Positions 1 through 35,220 are shown, counted from the first letter of the stretch. The stretch: DNA of 64,000 nt from Antedon mediterranea (GCF_964355755.1 NC_092672.1:5580001-5644000), one strand, 5' to 3'. The notes: generated by a model not told the origin, from the sequence alone. Numbers and translations: made by a program.

Positions 1-861
1 CATGTTTGTCTTGTGAACAGGATTGCCACCTTTAAGAAGGATAGTGAATGAATTCGCTTATCCTTAGCAATTTGCCTAAATATAATGAACAAAATAAATA
101 AAACACTATCGGGTTTAAGGACGAAGATGAGGCTATAGACTGTAGAGTATCAGAGATACAGTTTCCCATATGGGATGAATGTTGCTGTTAGAAGACGCGA
201 TACTGAGTGGTGTGTTTGTTACCAGACTTGATACCACGTGCATCAACTACTCCCAACGGCGTATCTTACATGGAAGGTTTCTACATTTATCGTACAATAA
301 ATTTGCGACTCTATCTCTACTCACTAGTTACTAACTTTCCACTGTACACACATCGTAGGATTAACAAGCCATGCATTGGTAATTTTTGGACATAAGCAAT
401 AAAGATTTGGTTTGGATGAAAGTCGATAAATTTCCCAAACAATTAAATCGTTTTTTTAAAGAATTATATGAGGTTTAGTACACTAAATTCTTGCATTTGT
501 TATGAAAGTTAAATATTAATAAACCATTAATATTTATAATGTTTTGTCTTCAGAAGAAAGTGAAAATAACTATTTTTTAATTTGTACCATTTACTTGAAA
601 ATGAGATAATAACGTCAATTAATTTCAGAAAATAATTCAATTGACTTTTATTTTAGTTTCATTGCTCCAAATTCTAGCCTTTGTTACGAAAGTGAAATAT
701 TAATAAATCACTATTTTTCCAGCTTGAACCATTACCTAAAAAGGAGATGAATAACGATATGTCATTATCCATTATCACTTCTCCTTATTGGAATACATGT
801 ACAGTCGATTTTTCTCATTATTACGTTATACTTCAACGTAAAAGGTTCATACAATACCACT
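1..861 (+). promoter_or_regulatory. Upstream region of TLR gene A with a duplicated element
   Basis: No credible gene is seen here; the 62-codon frame at 207-395 has no recognisable content. A segment around 490-530 recurs, diverged, around 674-714 at a spacing of 184 bp. Both copies carry a TTTGTTA-GAAAGT-AATATTAATAAA series. Exact GAAANNGAAA motifs occur at 556-565 and 688-697, which is 297 and 165 nt before the gene A start codon. Such motifs are known IRF (interferon regulatory factor) binding sites; function here is inference. Confidence 0.4.
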
Positions 862-3737
862 ATGAATATGTGTACTCTTCTTCCCGTTAGTATCGTTCTT
901 TTCGTAACATTCTACTGTCCTATTAGCGGTAAATTAACATGCCACAATTACAATCCGTCGGTAAATGGAACTCAGTCGCTAGATGATTTCAGATGTCCTA
1001 AGCAATGTGACTGTCAATATTGTAAGGAAGAAACGGGTGTATACTACAATCATGAGGTGTATTGTTCAAGCAGAGTATTGAACGCTATTCCATCGCGAGA
1101 TACAGTGCCAACTGACGTTAAAAGTTATCATTTGGACGGCAACGATATTTCGACACTGAAGAACGACTCTTTCCAGAATTTAACTGTTCTACGATATTTA
1201 GATCTTAGTTACAACAATCTATATTATAAAAACATGGATATTAATGCATTCCTTGGTTTGCAAAAATTGATTCATTTATCAATGGATTATAATCAACAGC
1301 TGTATAAACTTTTGCCCTGGTTTGATGATCTAGTTTCTTTAGAACAATTACATCTACAGTATTGTGGATTAACAACAATATATCCTAAGGTACTTAACAA
1401 TTGTAAAAAAGTAATAACAATTGATCTTTCAAGAAACTCTATAAAATATATTGACTCAGAAACTTTCCAGAATTTACCAGTTCTTAAATATCTATATCTA
1501 AAAAAAAATCAGATTACCGTTATAGCACCACACGCATTTAAAGGTTCATTGCGATTACAAGGAATGACTCTAGGTGACAACCTGCTGACTACAATCATAG
1601 AAGACGTTGGACTCCAAAATCTGACTCAATTACAGTTTATAGAAGTGGCGTACAACAAATTTATGTGTGACTGTGATTTAGTGTGGTTTAGAAAATGGAT
1701 TGGGATAACGAATGTTACAATACAAGAAACCAACCATACAACATGTCAATTTCCAGGTAGTAAAAAATACAAGAATTTATTGAATTTTGATCCTGATAAA
1801 CTAAACTGCAGCAAACTTAATAGAATCTTAGAAGTTACAATTCCTTGTGCTTCTGCTGGCCTTATTGTTGTAATTATGGGTTCAACACTTTACCGCTTCA
1901 GATTTCATTTAAGGTAAGATCATTCGTATTTAAGTATTTATTTACTGTGAAGTATACACAAAAACATATTAAACAGACTTTTAATGTATTTTATTTTAAT
2001 GTTATTATAATACATTTTTTTAATTGATAATCTATATATTAATGCTACTCCTCCAAAGCCGATGGATGGTACGTGCTCACATTTGGCGCACTGATATTTA
2101 TTGAGGGGCCGCACACGATAGGCTATATTACTTTCCTGAATTTTAAAGATAAACACTTTAAAAAAAGGCAAAAAATAACAGTAATTTGACATTGTCAACT
2201 TTCATATCCCATATCCAGTATTGCGCTTTTATACTCATCTCATGCGAAGTATTACTAAGGCAGACAAGATCACGTTGTGCACGGGTTACTGCAAGACCAC
2301 AATCTAATTACAGAAGTGAGTTGTTACGTCACTTTCATATCCCATATCCAGTATTGCGCTTTTATACTCATCTCATGCGAAGTATTACTAAGGCAGACAA
2401 GATCAAGTTGTGCACGGGTTACTGCAAGACCACAATCTAATTACAGAAGTAGCAATAAGCTAACAAATCTTCCACACAAAACAATTGCAAAATATCAAAA
2501 TCATTGCAATAAAATGTAAATGAATAAAAATGAACACACACAAACAAAACGATTCTAATTGGTTTTATATATTGTTGAACATGAACACAACCTAAAACAA
2601 TTCGTGTTTATTTTTTTAATGTAAAGCTTTTTTATTTTATCTATATCAAATAATTAATACACCACGAAATACACCCAAAATAATATAGTTTGGCATTTTA
2701 TACTTTCGTTAGTGTTTACGTGCATTAGGCCTATCTAATGTACACAGCACAATTTTTCATTAGTGTCTTTTATTTTCGCTAAGTCTGAACAGTCAAAAGT
2801 AAAGTCTAAAGTTCCATATCCAGTATTGCTTTCATTTTTTAGCTTATATATTTTAAAGTGAAGGGAAAGTGTATAACAAAATCAATGACCGTAAATACAG
2901 TAGTTCCGAATTTTATTCTTGATACAATTTGTTTTATATTAATAATTTGTCGAAGTACTTTTATCAGAGTGCGCTTTTATTATACATGACCATGAAAAGT
3001 GTATAACCACAAGGCAGAAAAAGACCGTGCAGTGTACGGGTTACTGCTAGTATAATATAAATTTCCTAAACTTTTCAACAACCATACATTTAGGCCTACA
3101 AAATAAGATTGTAAAATCTTCGAATGGAGTGCTAGTTTTAAAATCAAATATATTGCATTATGTAATTCGTTTTTTCATTGATTTTAATGTTAGGTATTGG
3201 AATCAACAACGACGCCTTCGTAAACAATACCAGCGAATTTGCAACCAAGGAACTCCTACTATTAACGGAGAAGACATTCGTTATGACGTGTTTATCTGTT
3301 ACAACAGCAAAGACATACAATGGGTGCTTGATGTTTTACAGCCAACGTTGGAGAAGCAGCGGAATTTTAAACTATGCGTCGACTATCGAGACTTTCTTCC
3401 AGGAGAAGCAATTGCTATGAACATTGCAAACGCTGTTAAATTCAGTCGTAAGGTTTTGCTTGTTGTCTCCAAACATTTTGCCAAAAGTGAGTGGTGCAAC
3501 TACGAATTAGAGATGGCGCGCATGCGTATGTTTGACAACCACGAAGATATCTTGATAGTGGTATTACTTGGAAAGGTGTCACCTAAAGACATGCCGATAG
3601 CTTTACACAAGATATTGACCACGACAACTTATATCGAATGGAAAGAACATCCAGAGAGAAAAGCATTGTTCTGGACCAAACTTGAAACAGCTCTTTTGTC
3701 ACCTAACTGTCCTAAAAATAGGCTCATTGACTCTTGA
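862..3737 (+). CDS. Toll-like receptor, short ectodomain (gene A)
   Basis: This is a type I membrane pattern-recognition receptor, expected to bind a ligand outside the cell or in an endosome and signal through TIR-TIR contacts with MyD88-type adaptors. Coding exons are 862-1913 and 3194-3737, joined across a GT-AG phase-2 intron, giving 531 aa. Residues 1-23 form a signal peptide. The LRRNT cysteines are C45, C49, C51, C54 and C68. Leucine-rich repeats span about 85-265, and the LRRCT cysteines are C269, C271, C295 and C316. A membrane segment spans about 327-344. The TIR domain starts near residue 380 with box 1 YDVFICYNS, box 2 (RDFLPG, including the key proline P420) and box 3 FW at 510-511. 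The ectodomain has only about seven or eight LRRs, far fewer than the roughly 20 of vertebrate TLRs. The gene is intact and lies about 40 kb from its paralogues, in the opposite orientation. Confidence 0.93.
1914..3193 (+). other. Intron of TLR gene A
   Basis: The donor GTAAGA follows the membrane-segment codons and the acceptor TTAG precedes a Tyr-Trp-Asn TIR linker. No gene lies inside. It contains a 133-bp tandem duplication (2201-2449) and diverged fragments of the same sequence near 2815-2830 and 3000-3050. Confidence 0.75.
2201..2449 (+). repeat. Two-copy tandem duplication, period 133 bp
   Basis: The sequence at 2201-2333 repeats at 2334-2449 with very few differences; the second copy is cut short. 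Several short frames across it are by-products of the duplication. Weaker echoes appear near 2815 and 3030, so the unit may be part of a dispersed repeat. Confidence 0.85.
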
Positions 3738-5930
3738 TAACCCCTAGAAACCTTTTCAAACATTATTAATATTTTGCCAAAGTTATGAAGATGGTTGTGA
3801 TTCAACACAATATAGATTTTGTTTCAATCATATTCACCAGCAAGCACATGACTCATTAACACATTTCTATAACTTTTTTTTAAACAGTTTGTAGTCATCA
3901 AAATGATATACGGCTTTAAAAGTCTTTATTAAAGCACAACTTGACCGAGAACCGTATTTTAACAACGTATTAGGGATGTATATATTATTTCAGAACAATC
4001 GCGAGATTTACGATATCGCCGCGCGCGCTCGTCGTACAGTCGTAAAAAATATAAATTTTGAATTTTTTTATTGTTTCTTTTGCTTATCTCGATATTGAAG
4101 TGTTTCTTCAAAATACCAGATTAAACAAATTTAAGCCTAATACAGGCCTCATACAGTTCAAATTAGCAATTGAGGTGACGGTACCTATCTCTTCTAGGTT
4201 AAAAACAGTGAAAACTGATGAGGTAGATTTTGCCATGCACTTGTGACGTCACAGCAACTTACGGCGACGACGGCGCGTGCGGCGATATCCTAAATCTCGC
4301 AATTGTTCTGAAATAATATGTACATCCCTTATACGTTGTTAAAATATGGATCTCAGTCAAGTTGTCCTTTAAGGCTGACTTAACCAAAGTCTATAAAAAA
4401 ATTGTATCAGGAAAACAGTTTTTTCTTTTTGTGCTACTTGTGCCAGGAAAAAAAACTTCAATCATCTTTATTTTTTATTATTAATTATTTAGTGTTTATA
4501 TTTTTAATTCCAATACAAGTACATGGGGATGCATATTTTAAGATCTGTGCTACGCGCAGATTTTTAAGCTTTTTACTCGGGGTACCCGAGTCTAGGACTC
4601 TCCCATCTTCTCCTCTTCCATTTCCTCCATCTGGACACTATTGAGTAAAAAGTGCGATTTATAAAGTACTACTCCTCCCTTATTCGTTGTAGTATTGAGC
4701 TGGGATTTGGCATGAATATACTACAGGGACATGTCCTCAAAGCTATAGAGCCGGATTTTTAAATTTCAATATTTCCTGTAAAAAACAGGATGCAGCCATA
4801 TCACGTCTCGAAGATGATACCGTATAGCCGTATTTGGTAGCTGATTTTGATGTGTATGCGACGTCATCCCGTCTTATGACGTCATTACAGCTTCTTTTGC
4901 TGTACCACGAGTATCGCACATTCGTGCTTGTTTATTTCTAATTGTTATCTATTTAAGGTCAGCATTTCGTTGGAAATTGACACTATTGATCAACAATAGG
5001 CCCGAGCATTGCGCAATGGGAAATTCACAATAACTGCTCTGCTACCGTGATCTAAATCCGAACGCCAAAGTTTTGCATGGCCTAGCATTAGACATTTAAT
5101 ACTTAATTTTTTCATACTATTTGTATAACATATTTGGCTCTTAATGAAATCTAAAAAGATGGACAAAAATATTAAAGAGAGAAATACGAAAGAAAGTGTA
5201 TTTATTATCAATTCTCTAAAAACATACAGAACAAATGAAATAATGCAATAATAAAGTGTACAATGTCATTTCACTTTCGATAATTCTAAACATATTCTAT
5301 TAAATATCCATGATTACTTAAAGTAATGCAAATAAAGAAATGTTCCGGTAATGGGTTTAATCTTATAACTTATAAATCCATCATTCTTATACCTTTTGAT
5401 TCAGAATATTCATTGCCAAAAATGTTTAATTATCACAGTATCTACGACAATTAAAAAAAATAATACTAAGAAAAATGCATGTATTTACATTAGTATCAAA
5501 AGGCGATTTACAATACTTTCACTTACAGTTTCATGTCAATTATGATAAAATATTTGAATGTATTTTCAAAATTTCTTTAACAATCACTTTCGGCTTAAAT
5601 TATCCAATTATAATTCAGATAAAGAATTAACTGTATATACATATTTCTATTAACATTCCTCAATAGTCATATACCATTATTCAGATTTGTTTAATCTTCC
5701 GACATTCTCATACATGAATCCTACAGATTACTTTATCCTGGCAAAAAATAATCCATATGAAATAACCATGATCGTACGCACAGCATGAAAGTCGACATCT
5801 ATGCATATCTCAATTTCTTATAATTTGTGCTGACACAAGTTATTTCATATAGCTTTAGTAGCAATAGTTGACACTGTTAATTTATAATAAGGTTTTTTTT
5901 ACCTACAAAAGCCTGGCATATTGGTGATGT
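3738..5930. other. Intergenic region between TLR gene A and PRPF8
   Basis: No gene is recognised. It holds an inverted-repeat element (about 3912-4386). The rest, about 4390-5930, is A+T-rich; its right-hand part lies just 3' of the PRPF8 stop and is probably PRPF8 3' UTR. On the minus strand an AATAAA hexamer lies near 5200. A palindromic cAMP-response-type TGACGTCA occurs at 4877-4884 without an obvious target gene. Confidence 0.45.
3912..4386. mobile_element. Non-autonomous inverted-repeat element (MITE-like)
   Basis: The left arm, about 3918-4045, is the imperfect reverse complement of the right arm, about 4255-4380. Matching blocks include the AAAGCACAACTTGAC / CAAGTTGTCCTTT ends, the GATGTATATATTATTTCAGAAC block and the GATATCGCCGCG block. 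About 200 bp separate the arms. It encodes no protein. Long terminal inverted repeats without a transposase fit a non-autonomous DNA transposon; the family is not identified. Confidence 0.75.
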
Positions 5931-28511
<22,581 letters not shown>

Positions 28512-28529
28512 CTTGTTGCTGGCTGTCAC

Positions 28530-31180
28530 CTAAAAAGTCTTCAAATTAAATTTTCAAAAAAGTTAGTATTTTCGTAAGTAAATTAATGTCAATGATTTGA
28601 TAGAGATACAGTACATCTTATATCCAGTGTTCTCCCGAAGCAGGTTTTGCCAGTAAGATGTGCTGGTTTAATATGATAAATTTTAAATTGGATAGGGAAA
28701 GTGCAATATTTTTTTTTACTTCTTCTTTGTATTTAAGTAGATTATCAATAATTCTGGACTAAGCTTAATTTGCCAGACTTGATTTCTATATTGGGAGAAA
28801 ACTGTATTTAATTCATGGGTGTAGCAATATATCTATTATTATATGGTATATAGGCCTAGGCCTAGTAGCTTAATTATTATAGACCTGACCTAGTACTAAA
28901 TGGCAAAATGAAATTCTCATATAGGCCTACTAGTACTACTACTAGTAGTACTAGGCCTAGCTAGGCATAAAAAACCCACATTCCATAAAATACTGTCCGA
29001 CTGTGACTGTGTTAAAAATTGGTGGATAGAAATGCACTTTTTTTACTTTACCGACTAGCCTAACTGAATATAATAGACTGAAATAAACATGCATTTCACG
29101 TATAGGTCTAGGAAGAATGAATATCCACGCGGTTGGTTTTCCCGTAGGCCTAGACTCCTGCTGCTGCTTCAGTTAGTACAAACCATCGTTCTGGTCTTTT
29201 TGAAGTCGCCCGCCGGCTGCATGCTGAAAAAAGGAGACCTGCATGCTTGATGCTGCTGGCCTAGCTTTTATGTTTTAAGGTAGGTTAATTAGTATAGTTT
29301 TAGCTATTTACCAAAATGCACAAGATAAGCTTAATACTTGAAGAAAAGTAACATAATTTTATATAAATATTTATGCTATAATTGCCTTTTCTTTTCATAC
29401 TTACACAACTCACTAACCGCTGCACTAACACAAAATGTCTACCAAGCGTGTTCCCAACGTTAATATGTTGCCAGTTCATAAATATGATTTACCCCAATCT
29501 TTAAAATTGTATTAAATATTTTTTACGCAAAAATTTCATTCAAACTGCTAATTATTTGATCGTGAATATAGTTTCATTCAATAAAAATGATACATTTTCA
29601 TATATCAAGTATAAAATGAAAGAGTTATCAATAATAATCTTCAAAAACACCTAAATCAACCGCTTTACTGGAAATATTATAAAATGGGTAAACAGGGTAA
29701 ATACCCAGGTATAGTATGTAGTTGTTTTTTGATAACAGAGAGCTATCACTTATGCCATCCTCGTATATAATTAATTTCGTACGGAAAATACATTTAATTG
29801 ATAATATCAATAGGTAGAGTATCCTTCTTACAATTAATTATCAGTAATATATATAAATTTTTAAATGTTAGGGATATATTTTAAAATAACTATAAATAGA
29901 TATATAATTAAACAAACTCAAGATGTTCTTTTCTGCCTGAAACCTAGGCCCTATAGGCCTCCTCCTCCTCTGTGCTCTCACTTCGTTCGTTTTGCTACCT
30001 GATCCGTGCAGGCCTAGGCTAGACTGGATATTATGATTGCAAGCCAAAAAGGTAGATTAGAAGCATATTTTATTGATTACCCATCATCAGTGTCACCCTT
30101 AACAGATAGTTAAGCTATATTTGTAGGTCATAGCTTATTTCAGACAATATTTTAGCCTCCAAAAAGGGCAGATTAGGCCTAGGCCTAGGCTAGGCCTAGG
30201 CTAGCCTTTTATTTTAGGCTAGGGCCAGGCCTAGCCTATTATAGCCTATAGGCCTCGCTAGAAAGAGGCTAGGGCCTAGGCCTAGTTAGGCTAGCATCTC
30301 GCTACTCTAGCTAGTAGTTTAGGCCTAGGTAGGCCTAGTACTACTAGCTAGGCTAGGCCTATATAGCCTAGCTAGCTAGGCCTACTAGGGCTAGCCTAGT
30401 CTTGCTAGGCCTAGAAAGAAGTAGTAGGCTACTACTACTAGCTAGGCTAGGCTACTAGGCCCACCTGGTTAGGCCCTACTAGGGAACTGGTAGGCTAGCT
30501 AGCTAGGCCTACTTACTAGCTAATAAATAAGTCTAGGCCTAGGCTACCTAACTAGCTAGCTAGCTCTATGTATTCTAGTTAGGGCCTAGACTAGTTTATT
30601 AGGCCTTAGTTTAGGCTGATTAGGCCTGCCTAGTCCTAGTTAAATAAATAGGCATATAACCAGGCTCAGTCTAAACACTCTAGGCCTATCTATATGAGAC
30701 CTGTGCTATTAATTATAGGACTAGACCTAGGGCCTTGCTAGCTAGCCAGCAGAATGGTCTAGAGAGGCATAGGCCTAGCTAGGGATAGGCTGGGGGGTCA
30801 TAGACAGCCTATCTATATAAAATATTAGATAGGTAGGAGTATTAAGATTCATCAGTGTGTAAGTTGATTTCATTGCTAATGCCAAGGTACAGTATTATTT
30901 AGGCCTGTTTATTTTCAGGTTGAAAGCAATGGATAAAGAGAGATTCAATTCTACAACAAAAGAGACAAAAGTCAAACTCAAACTGATAATTAACAATGTT
31001 TCCAGTTAATTAATGTTAATTATTTTAATAGATTGTAGTGACCCTAACTACCTTACTGTTTGTGTATGGCTGTAATATTATATTAAATGTCATCACAATT
31101 AGTAAGGTTGTGAGGCTTCACAATTTCAAACAACTCTTCTTGTGTCTCTTCTTCATGTGGATGTATTAAAAAATACTGTG
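28530..31180. other. PRPF8 upstream region without protein genes
   Basis: The PRPF8 promoter and non-coding first exon should lie in the first part, but I could not fix a transcription start. No gene is seen. From about 29930 the sequence becomes dominated by GGCCTA-type repeats. Confidence 0.5.
30165..30800. repeat. GGCCTA/CTAG-rich low-complexity block
   Basis: This is an irregular, non-periodic mixture of TAGGCCTA, GCTAGGC and CTAGCTAG words on both strands, without a fixed unit. Similar shorter blocks occur at 28850-28970, 41555-41870, 59890-59985 and 61004-61095. It is self-complementary by composition. Confidence 0.85.
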
Positions 31181-31184
31181 AGTA

Positions 31185-32910
31185 TTGTACACTCTTTATA
31201 TGAATATATCATCAATCACAATATCAAATATGATCAGTGTAGTCAAAATTTGATAACTTAGCATGAATCTTTTAATATCTACATCATCAATAATTAATAT
31301 TAATATAAATCTACATCACAATGTTGGATATGATCTTTGTAGTCAAAATTTGATAACTGAGCACGCATCTTTTAATAACTACCTTATCAATAACTATTGA
31401 TGACTTGTTTAAATTACATAGACTTTCATTAGGATTTAAGGTGTTGAAAGGTTACTGTCCCCATTCTTTCAATGAGTATATTAAAACTAGTGAAAGATGT
31501 CCGGGTAGGCTTTTACGTTGGAATTCGAAAGGCAATACTTTTCATAATTCTGTATTTGTTTCCTTTCCTAGACTATGGGAGCAAATACCAAATGACATAA
31601 AAGATTCACAAACAATTTCAATATTTAAGGCTGCTCTAACAAAACACTATATTTCATGTTATGTATAATTTATTTGTATTTTTCTTGTATATGGTTTTAT
31701 CTTAACTGTTTGTATTGTATGGAGTGAGTGCAGAATCTGTTTGGGCTTTAGCCTATTCTCATTCCTGGTTATTTTTACATTGATGACCGAATAAATATTA
31801 TTATTATTATTATTAATAATGTCCTATATCACAATGTAGGATATGATCAGTGTTAGTCATAATTTGATAACTGAGCACGCATCTTTTAATATCTACCTCA
31901 TCAATAATTAATATTAATATCATATATCACATTGTTCGATATGATCAGTGAAGTCAGAATTTGATAACTGAGCACGCATCTTTTAATATATACCTTATCA
32001 ATGACTATTAATAATATCCTATATCACAATGTTGGATATGATTAGTGTAGTCATAATTTGATAACTGAGCACGCATCTTTCAATATCTATTTCATCAATA
32101 ATTATTATTAATAATTTATATCACATTGTTCGATATGATCAGTGTAGTCATAATTTGATAACTGAGCACGCATCTTTTAATATCTACCTCATCAATAATT
32201 AATATTAATAATCTATATCACATTGTTCGATATGATCAGTGTAGTCATAATTTGATAACTGAGCATGCATCTTTTAATATCTACCTCATCAATAATTAAT
32301 ATTAATACTCTATATCGCATTGTTCAATATGATCAGTGTAGTCATAATATGATAACTGAGCATGCATCTTTTAATATCTACCTTATCAATGACTATTAAT
32401 AATATCCTATATCACAATGTTGGATATGATTAGTGTAGTCATAATTTGATAACTGAGCACGCATCTTTCAATATCTATTTCATCAATAATTATTATTAAT
32501 AATTTATATCACATTGCTGGATATGATCAGTGTAGTCATAATTTGATAACTGAGCACGCATCTTTCAATATCTATTTCATCAATAATTATTATTAATAAT
32601 TTATATCACATTGTTGGATATGATCAGTGTAGTCATAATTTGATAACTGAGCATACATCTTTAAAAATCTACCTCATTAATAATTAATATTAATAATCTA
32701 TCACACTGTTGGATATGATCTGTTTAGTTTTTTAATATCTACCTTTTCCAAAATAATATTCTATATCACAATGTTGGATATGATCAGTGTAATCATAGTT
32801 TGAACTACCTCAACAATAATTAATATTAATTGTCTATATACCAATATCAAATATCAGTGTAGGCCTAGTCATTTGATAACTGAGCATGCATCATTTTATA
32901 TCTGCTTCAA
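31185..32910 (+). repeat. 97-bp satellite, left arm
   Basis: About a dozen diverged monomers of roughly 97-105 bp are recognised by GATATGATCAGTGTAGTCAT, TTGATAACTGAGCACGCATC and TCATCAATAATTAATATTAA blocks. The orientation is opposite to the large array at 35221-40035. It is interrupted by a LINE 3' end at about 31400-31817. Confidence 0.9.
31400..31817 (+). pseudogene. LINE 3' end inserted in the satellite
   Basis: An open frame to 31668 encodes about 88 residues of a non-LTR retrotransposon ORF2 C-terminus; FPRLWEQIPNDIKDSQTISI followed by FKAALTKHYI is the typical end motif. About 130 bp of 3' UTR follow and end in an (ATT)n tail at 31795-31815. No reverse-transcriptase core is present, so this is a 5'-truncated copy. 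Confidence 0.75.
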
Positions 32911-32929
32911 ATATTAATATTGTCCTAAT

Positions 32930-34460
32930 ATAATAAGTGGTTTGAAGGATTTTTGCAGATGGCCTTTTTTGCATTGTAAAGTTTACACTTTAAAATCTGT
33001 CAATTTATCCAAAAAAGTCAAACTTTGACCTATTTCAATAAAATCATTTCATAAGTTGTCTTCTTTTATAGTTTTAGTGATAATCAATATTAAGTGGTTT
33101 TTTACCCCAAAAAAGTCAAACCTAGAGCTATTTTAATAAAATGATTTCATAAATTGTCTTCTTTTATAGTTCTAGTAGTGATATAATCAATATTAAGTGG
33201 TTTGGATGATGTTTGTGGGGTGTTTTTTAAAAGTTTGCACAGTTTACATGGCAAAATGTGTCAATTTATTCCTAGAGCTATTTAAATAAAATGATTTCAT
33301 AATCACCCCAAAAATGTCAAACCTACAACTATTTTAATAAAATGATTTCATAAATTGTCTTCTTTTATAGTTCTAGTAGTGGTATAATCAGTATTCAATT
33401 GTTTGAATGATGTTTGTGGGGTATTTTTTAAAGTTTGCATTAAGTTTACGCAGTTTACAGTACATGGTAAAATCTATCAATTATCCAAAATTGACATTTT
33501 TCACCCTAAAAAATCAAACCTAGAGCTATTTCAATAAAATGATTTCATAAATTGTCCTCTTTTATAGTTCTAATAATGATATAATCAATATTAAGTGGTT
33601 TGAATGATGTTTGTGGGTGTTTTTTTAAAGTTTGCATTAAGTTTACGCAGTTGAAATGGTGAAATCTATAAATTTATCCAAAATTGACATTTTTCACCCT
33701 AAAAAATCAAACTTAGAGCTATTTCTATTAAATTATTTCATAAATTGTCCTCTTTTATAGTTCTTGTAGTGCTATACTCAGTATTAAGTGGTTTGAATAA
33801 TGTTTGTGGGGTGTTTTTTTTAAGTTTGCATTAAGTTTACGCAGTTTACATGGTAAAATCTGTAAATTTATCCAAAATTGACATTTTTGACCCAAAAAAT
33901 TCAAACCTAGAGCTATTTCAATAAAATTATTTCATAAATTGTCCTCTTTTATAGTTCTTGTAGTGGTATAATCAATATTAAGTGGTTTAGATGATGTTTG
34001 TGGGGTGTTTTTTTTTAAGTTTGCACAGTTCACATGGTAAAATCTGTCAATTTATCCAAAATTGACGTTTTCACTCCAAAAAAGTCAAACCTAGAGCTAT
34101 TTCAATAACATTATTTCATAAATTGTCTTCTTTTATAGTTCTAGTAGTGCTATAATCAGTATTCAATTGTTTGAATGATGTTTGTGGGGTATTTTTTAAA
34201 GTTTGCATCAAGTTTACGCAGTTTAAATGGTAAAATCTGTCAATTTATCCAAAAATTGATATTTTTCACCCTAAAAAATCAAACCTAGAGCTATTTCAAT
34301 AAAATGATTTCATAAATTTTCCTCTTTTATAGTTCTTGTAGTGGTATAATCAATATTAAGTTGTTTGGATGATGTTTGTGGGTGTTTTTTTAAAGTTTGC
34401 ATTACGTTTACACAGTTTAAATGGTAAAATCTGTAAATTTATCCAAAATTGACATTTTAA
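32930..34460 (+). repeat. Second satellite, period about 190-200 bp, about 8 copies
   Basis: Each unit has a GATGTTTGTGGG start, AAAGTTTGCATTAAGTTTAC, TTTATCCAAAATTGACATTT, a CAAACCTAGAGCTATTT block and TCTTTTATAGTTCTAGTAGT. Unit starts fall near 33206, 33409, 33605, 33800, 33993, 34178 and 34370. The left-most copies are rearranged or shortened. Confidence 0.88.
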
Positions 34461-35220
34461 AACACGAACTAGGTTGTAAAAAGTGAAGGAAGTCATTATA
34501 TTTTATTATTGTTTGGTCTACCCATAGTTATAGCAGGGAAGAGTTAAATTTAACTCTTCCCTGGTTATAGGTAATAAAGGATGCCTATCATAGTCAAATG
34601 GCAATAACTGATTAGCCGAGACCAATGACATTTAAAACAACTCCTACTTAAAATTCCCTACTTATACAGTACAGCAGCTTTTTGATTGGCTGCAAGTTTA
34701 GTTTTCTGTTCGTTCATCAGAAATGGTATACATAATTATTATTCAATAAGATTACTGGATTTCTTTAGTATTTCTGACACATTTCCAATCTTAATTGAAT
34801 TATTAATGTAATGGAAATTTGTCATAGGCCTATTATAGCAACATATCATTTCTGGAAGAGTATTACGGTCTGTATAGATCGATGTTAAAACACACGTCCT
34901 CATTTATCAAATAATTCATTCACTGCACATTTATTCTGTTAAGAAGAACTGGGACCCTCAATAGAAGCCAAAGCATGTCTCATGATGGCCTCTACAATAC
35001 ATATCAAACATAAAAAGATATGGAATATTTTTATTTTTACAACGGCACACGTTCATCATAAACGATGCGTTCTTAAAAGTATAAATTTAAACAGCAAACG
35101 GATACAAATCAATAGGGTAATTAGGAACAAAAGAATAACACATTTTCAAAACCCATCGACTCGATCTCTTGTATACAGTAAATCTAACAAAATCACACTG
35201 ATCATATCCAAAATTAAGTA
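34461..35220. other. Unique core between satellite arms
   Basis: No convincing gene; the 80-codon frame at 34982-35224 runs into the satellite and has no recognisable features. The core contains a perfect 30-bp palindrome at 34534-34563. Confidence 0.5.
34534..34563. repeat. Perfect 30-bp palindrome
   Basis: CAGGGAAGAGTTAAA is followed directly by its exact reverse complement, with no loop. Flanking TATA words partly extend the symmetry. Confidence 0.9.

Noticed and set aside
4877-4884. TGACGTCA as a CRE promoter element
   Set aside because: No transcription start is nearby; it lies between convergent gene ends.
30165-30800. GGCCTA-rich block as telomere-type repeat
   Set aside because: It is not a regular TTAGGG-type array; words occur on both strands in no fixed order.
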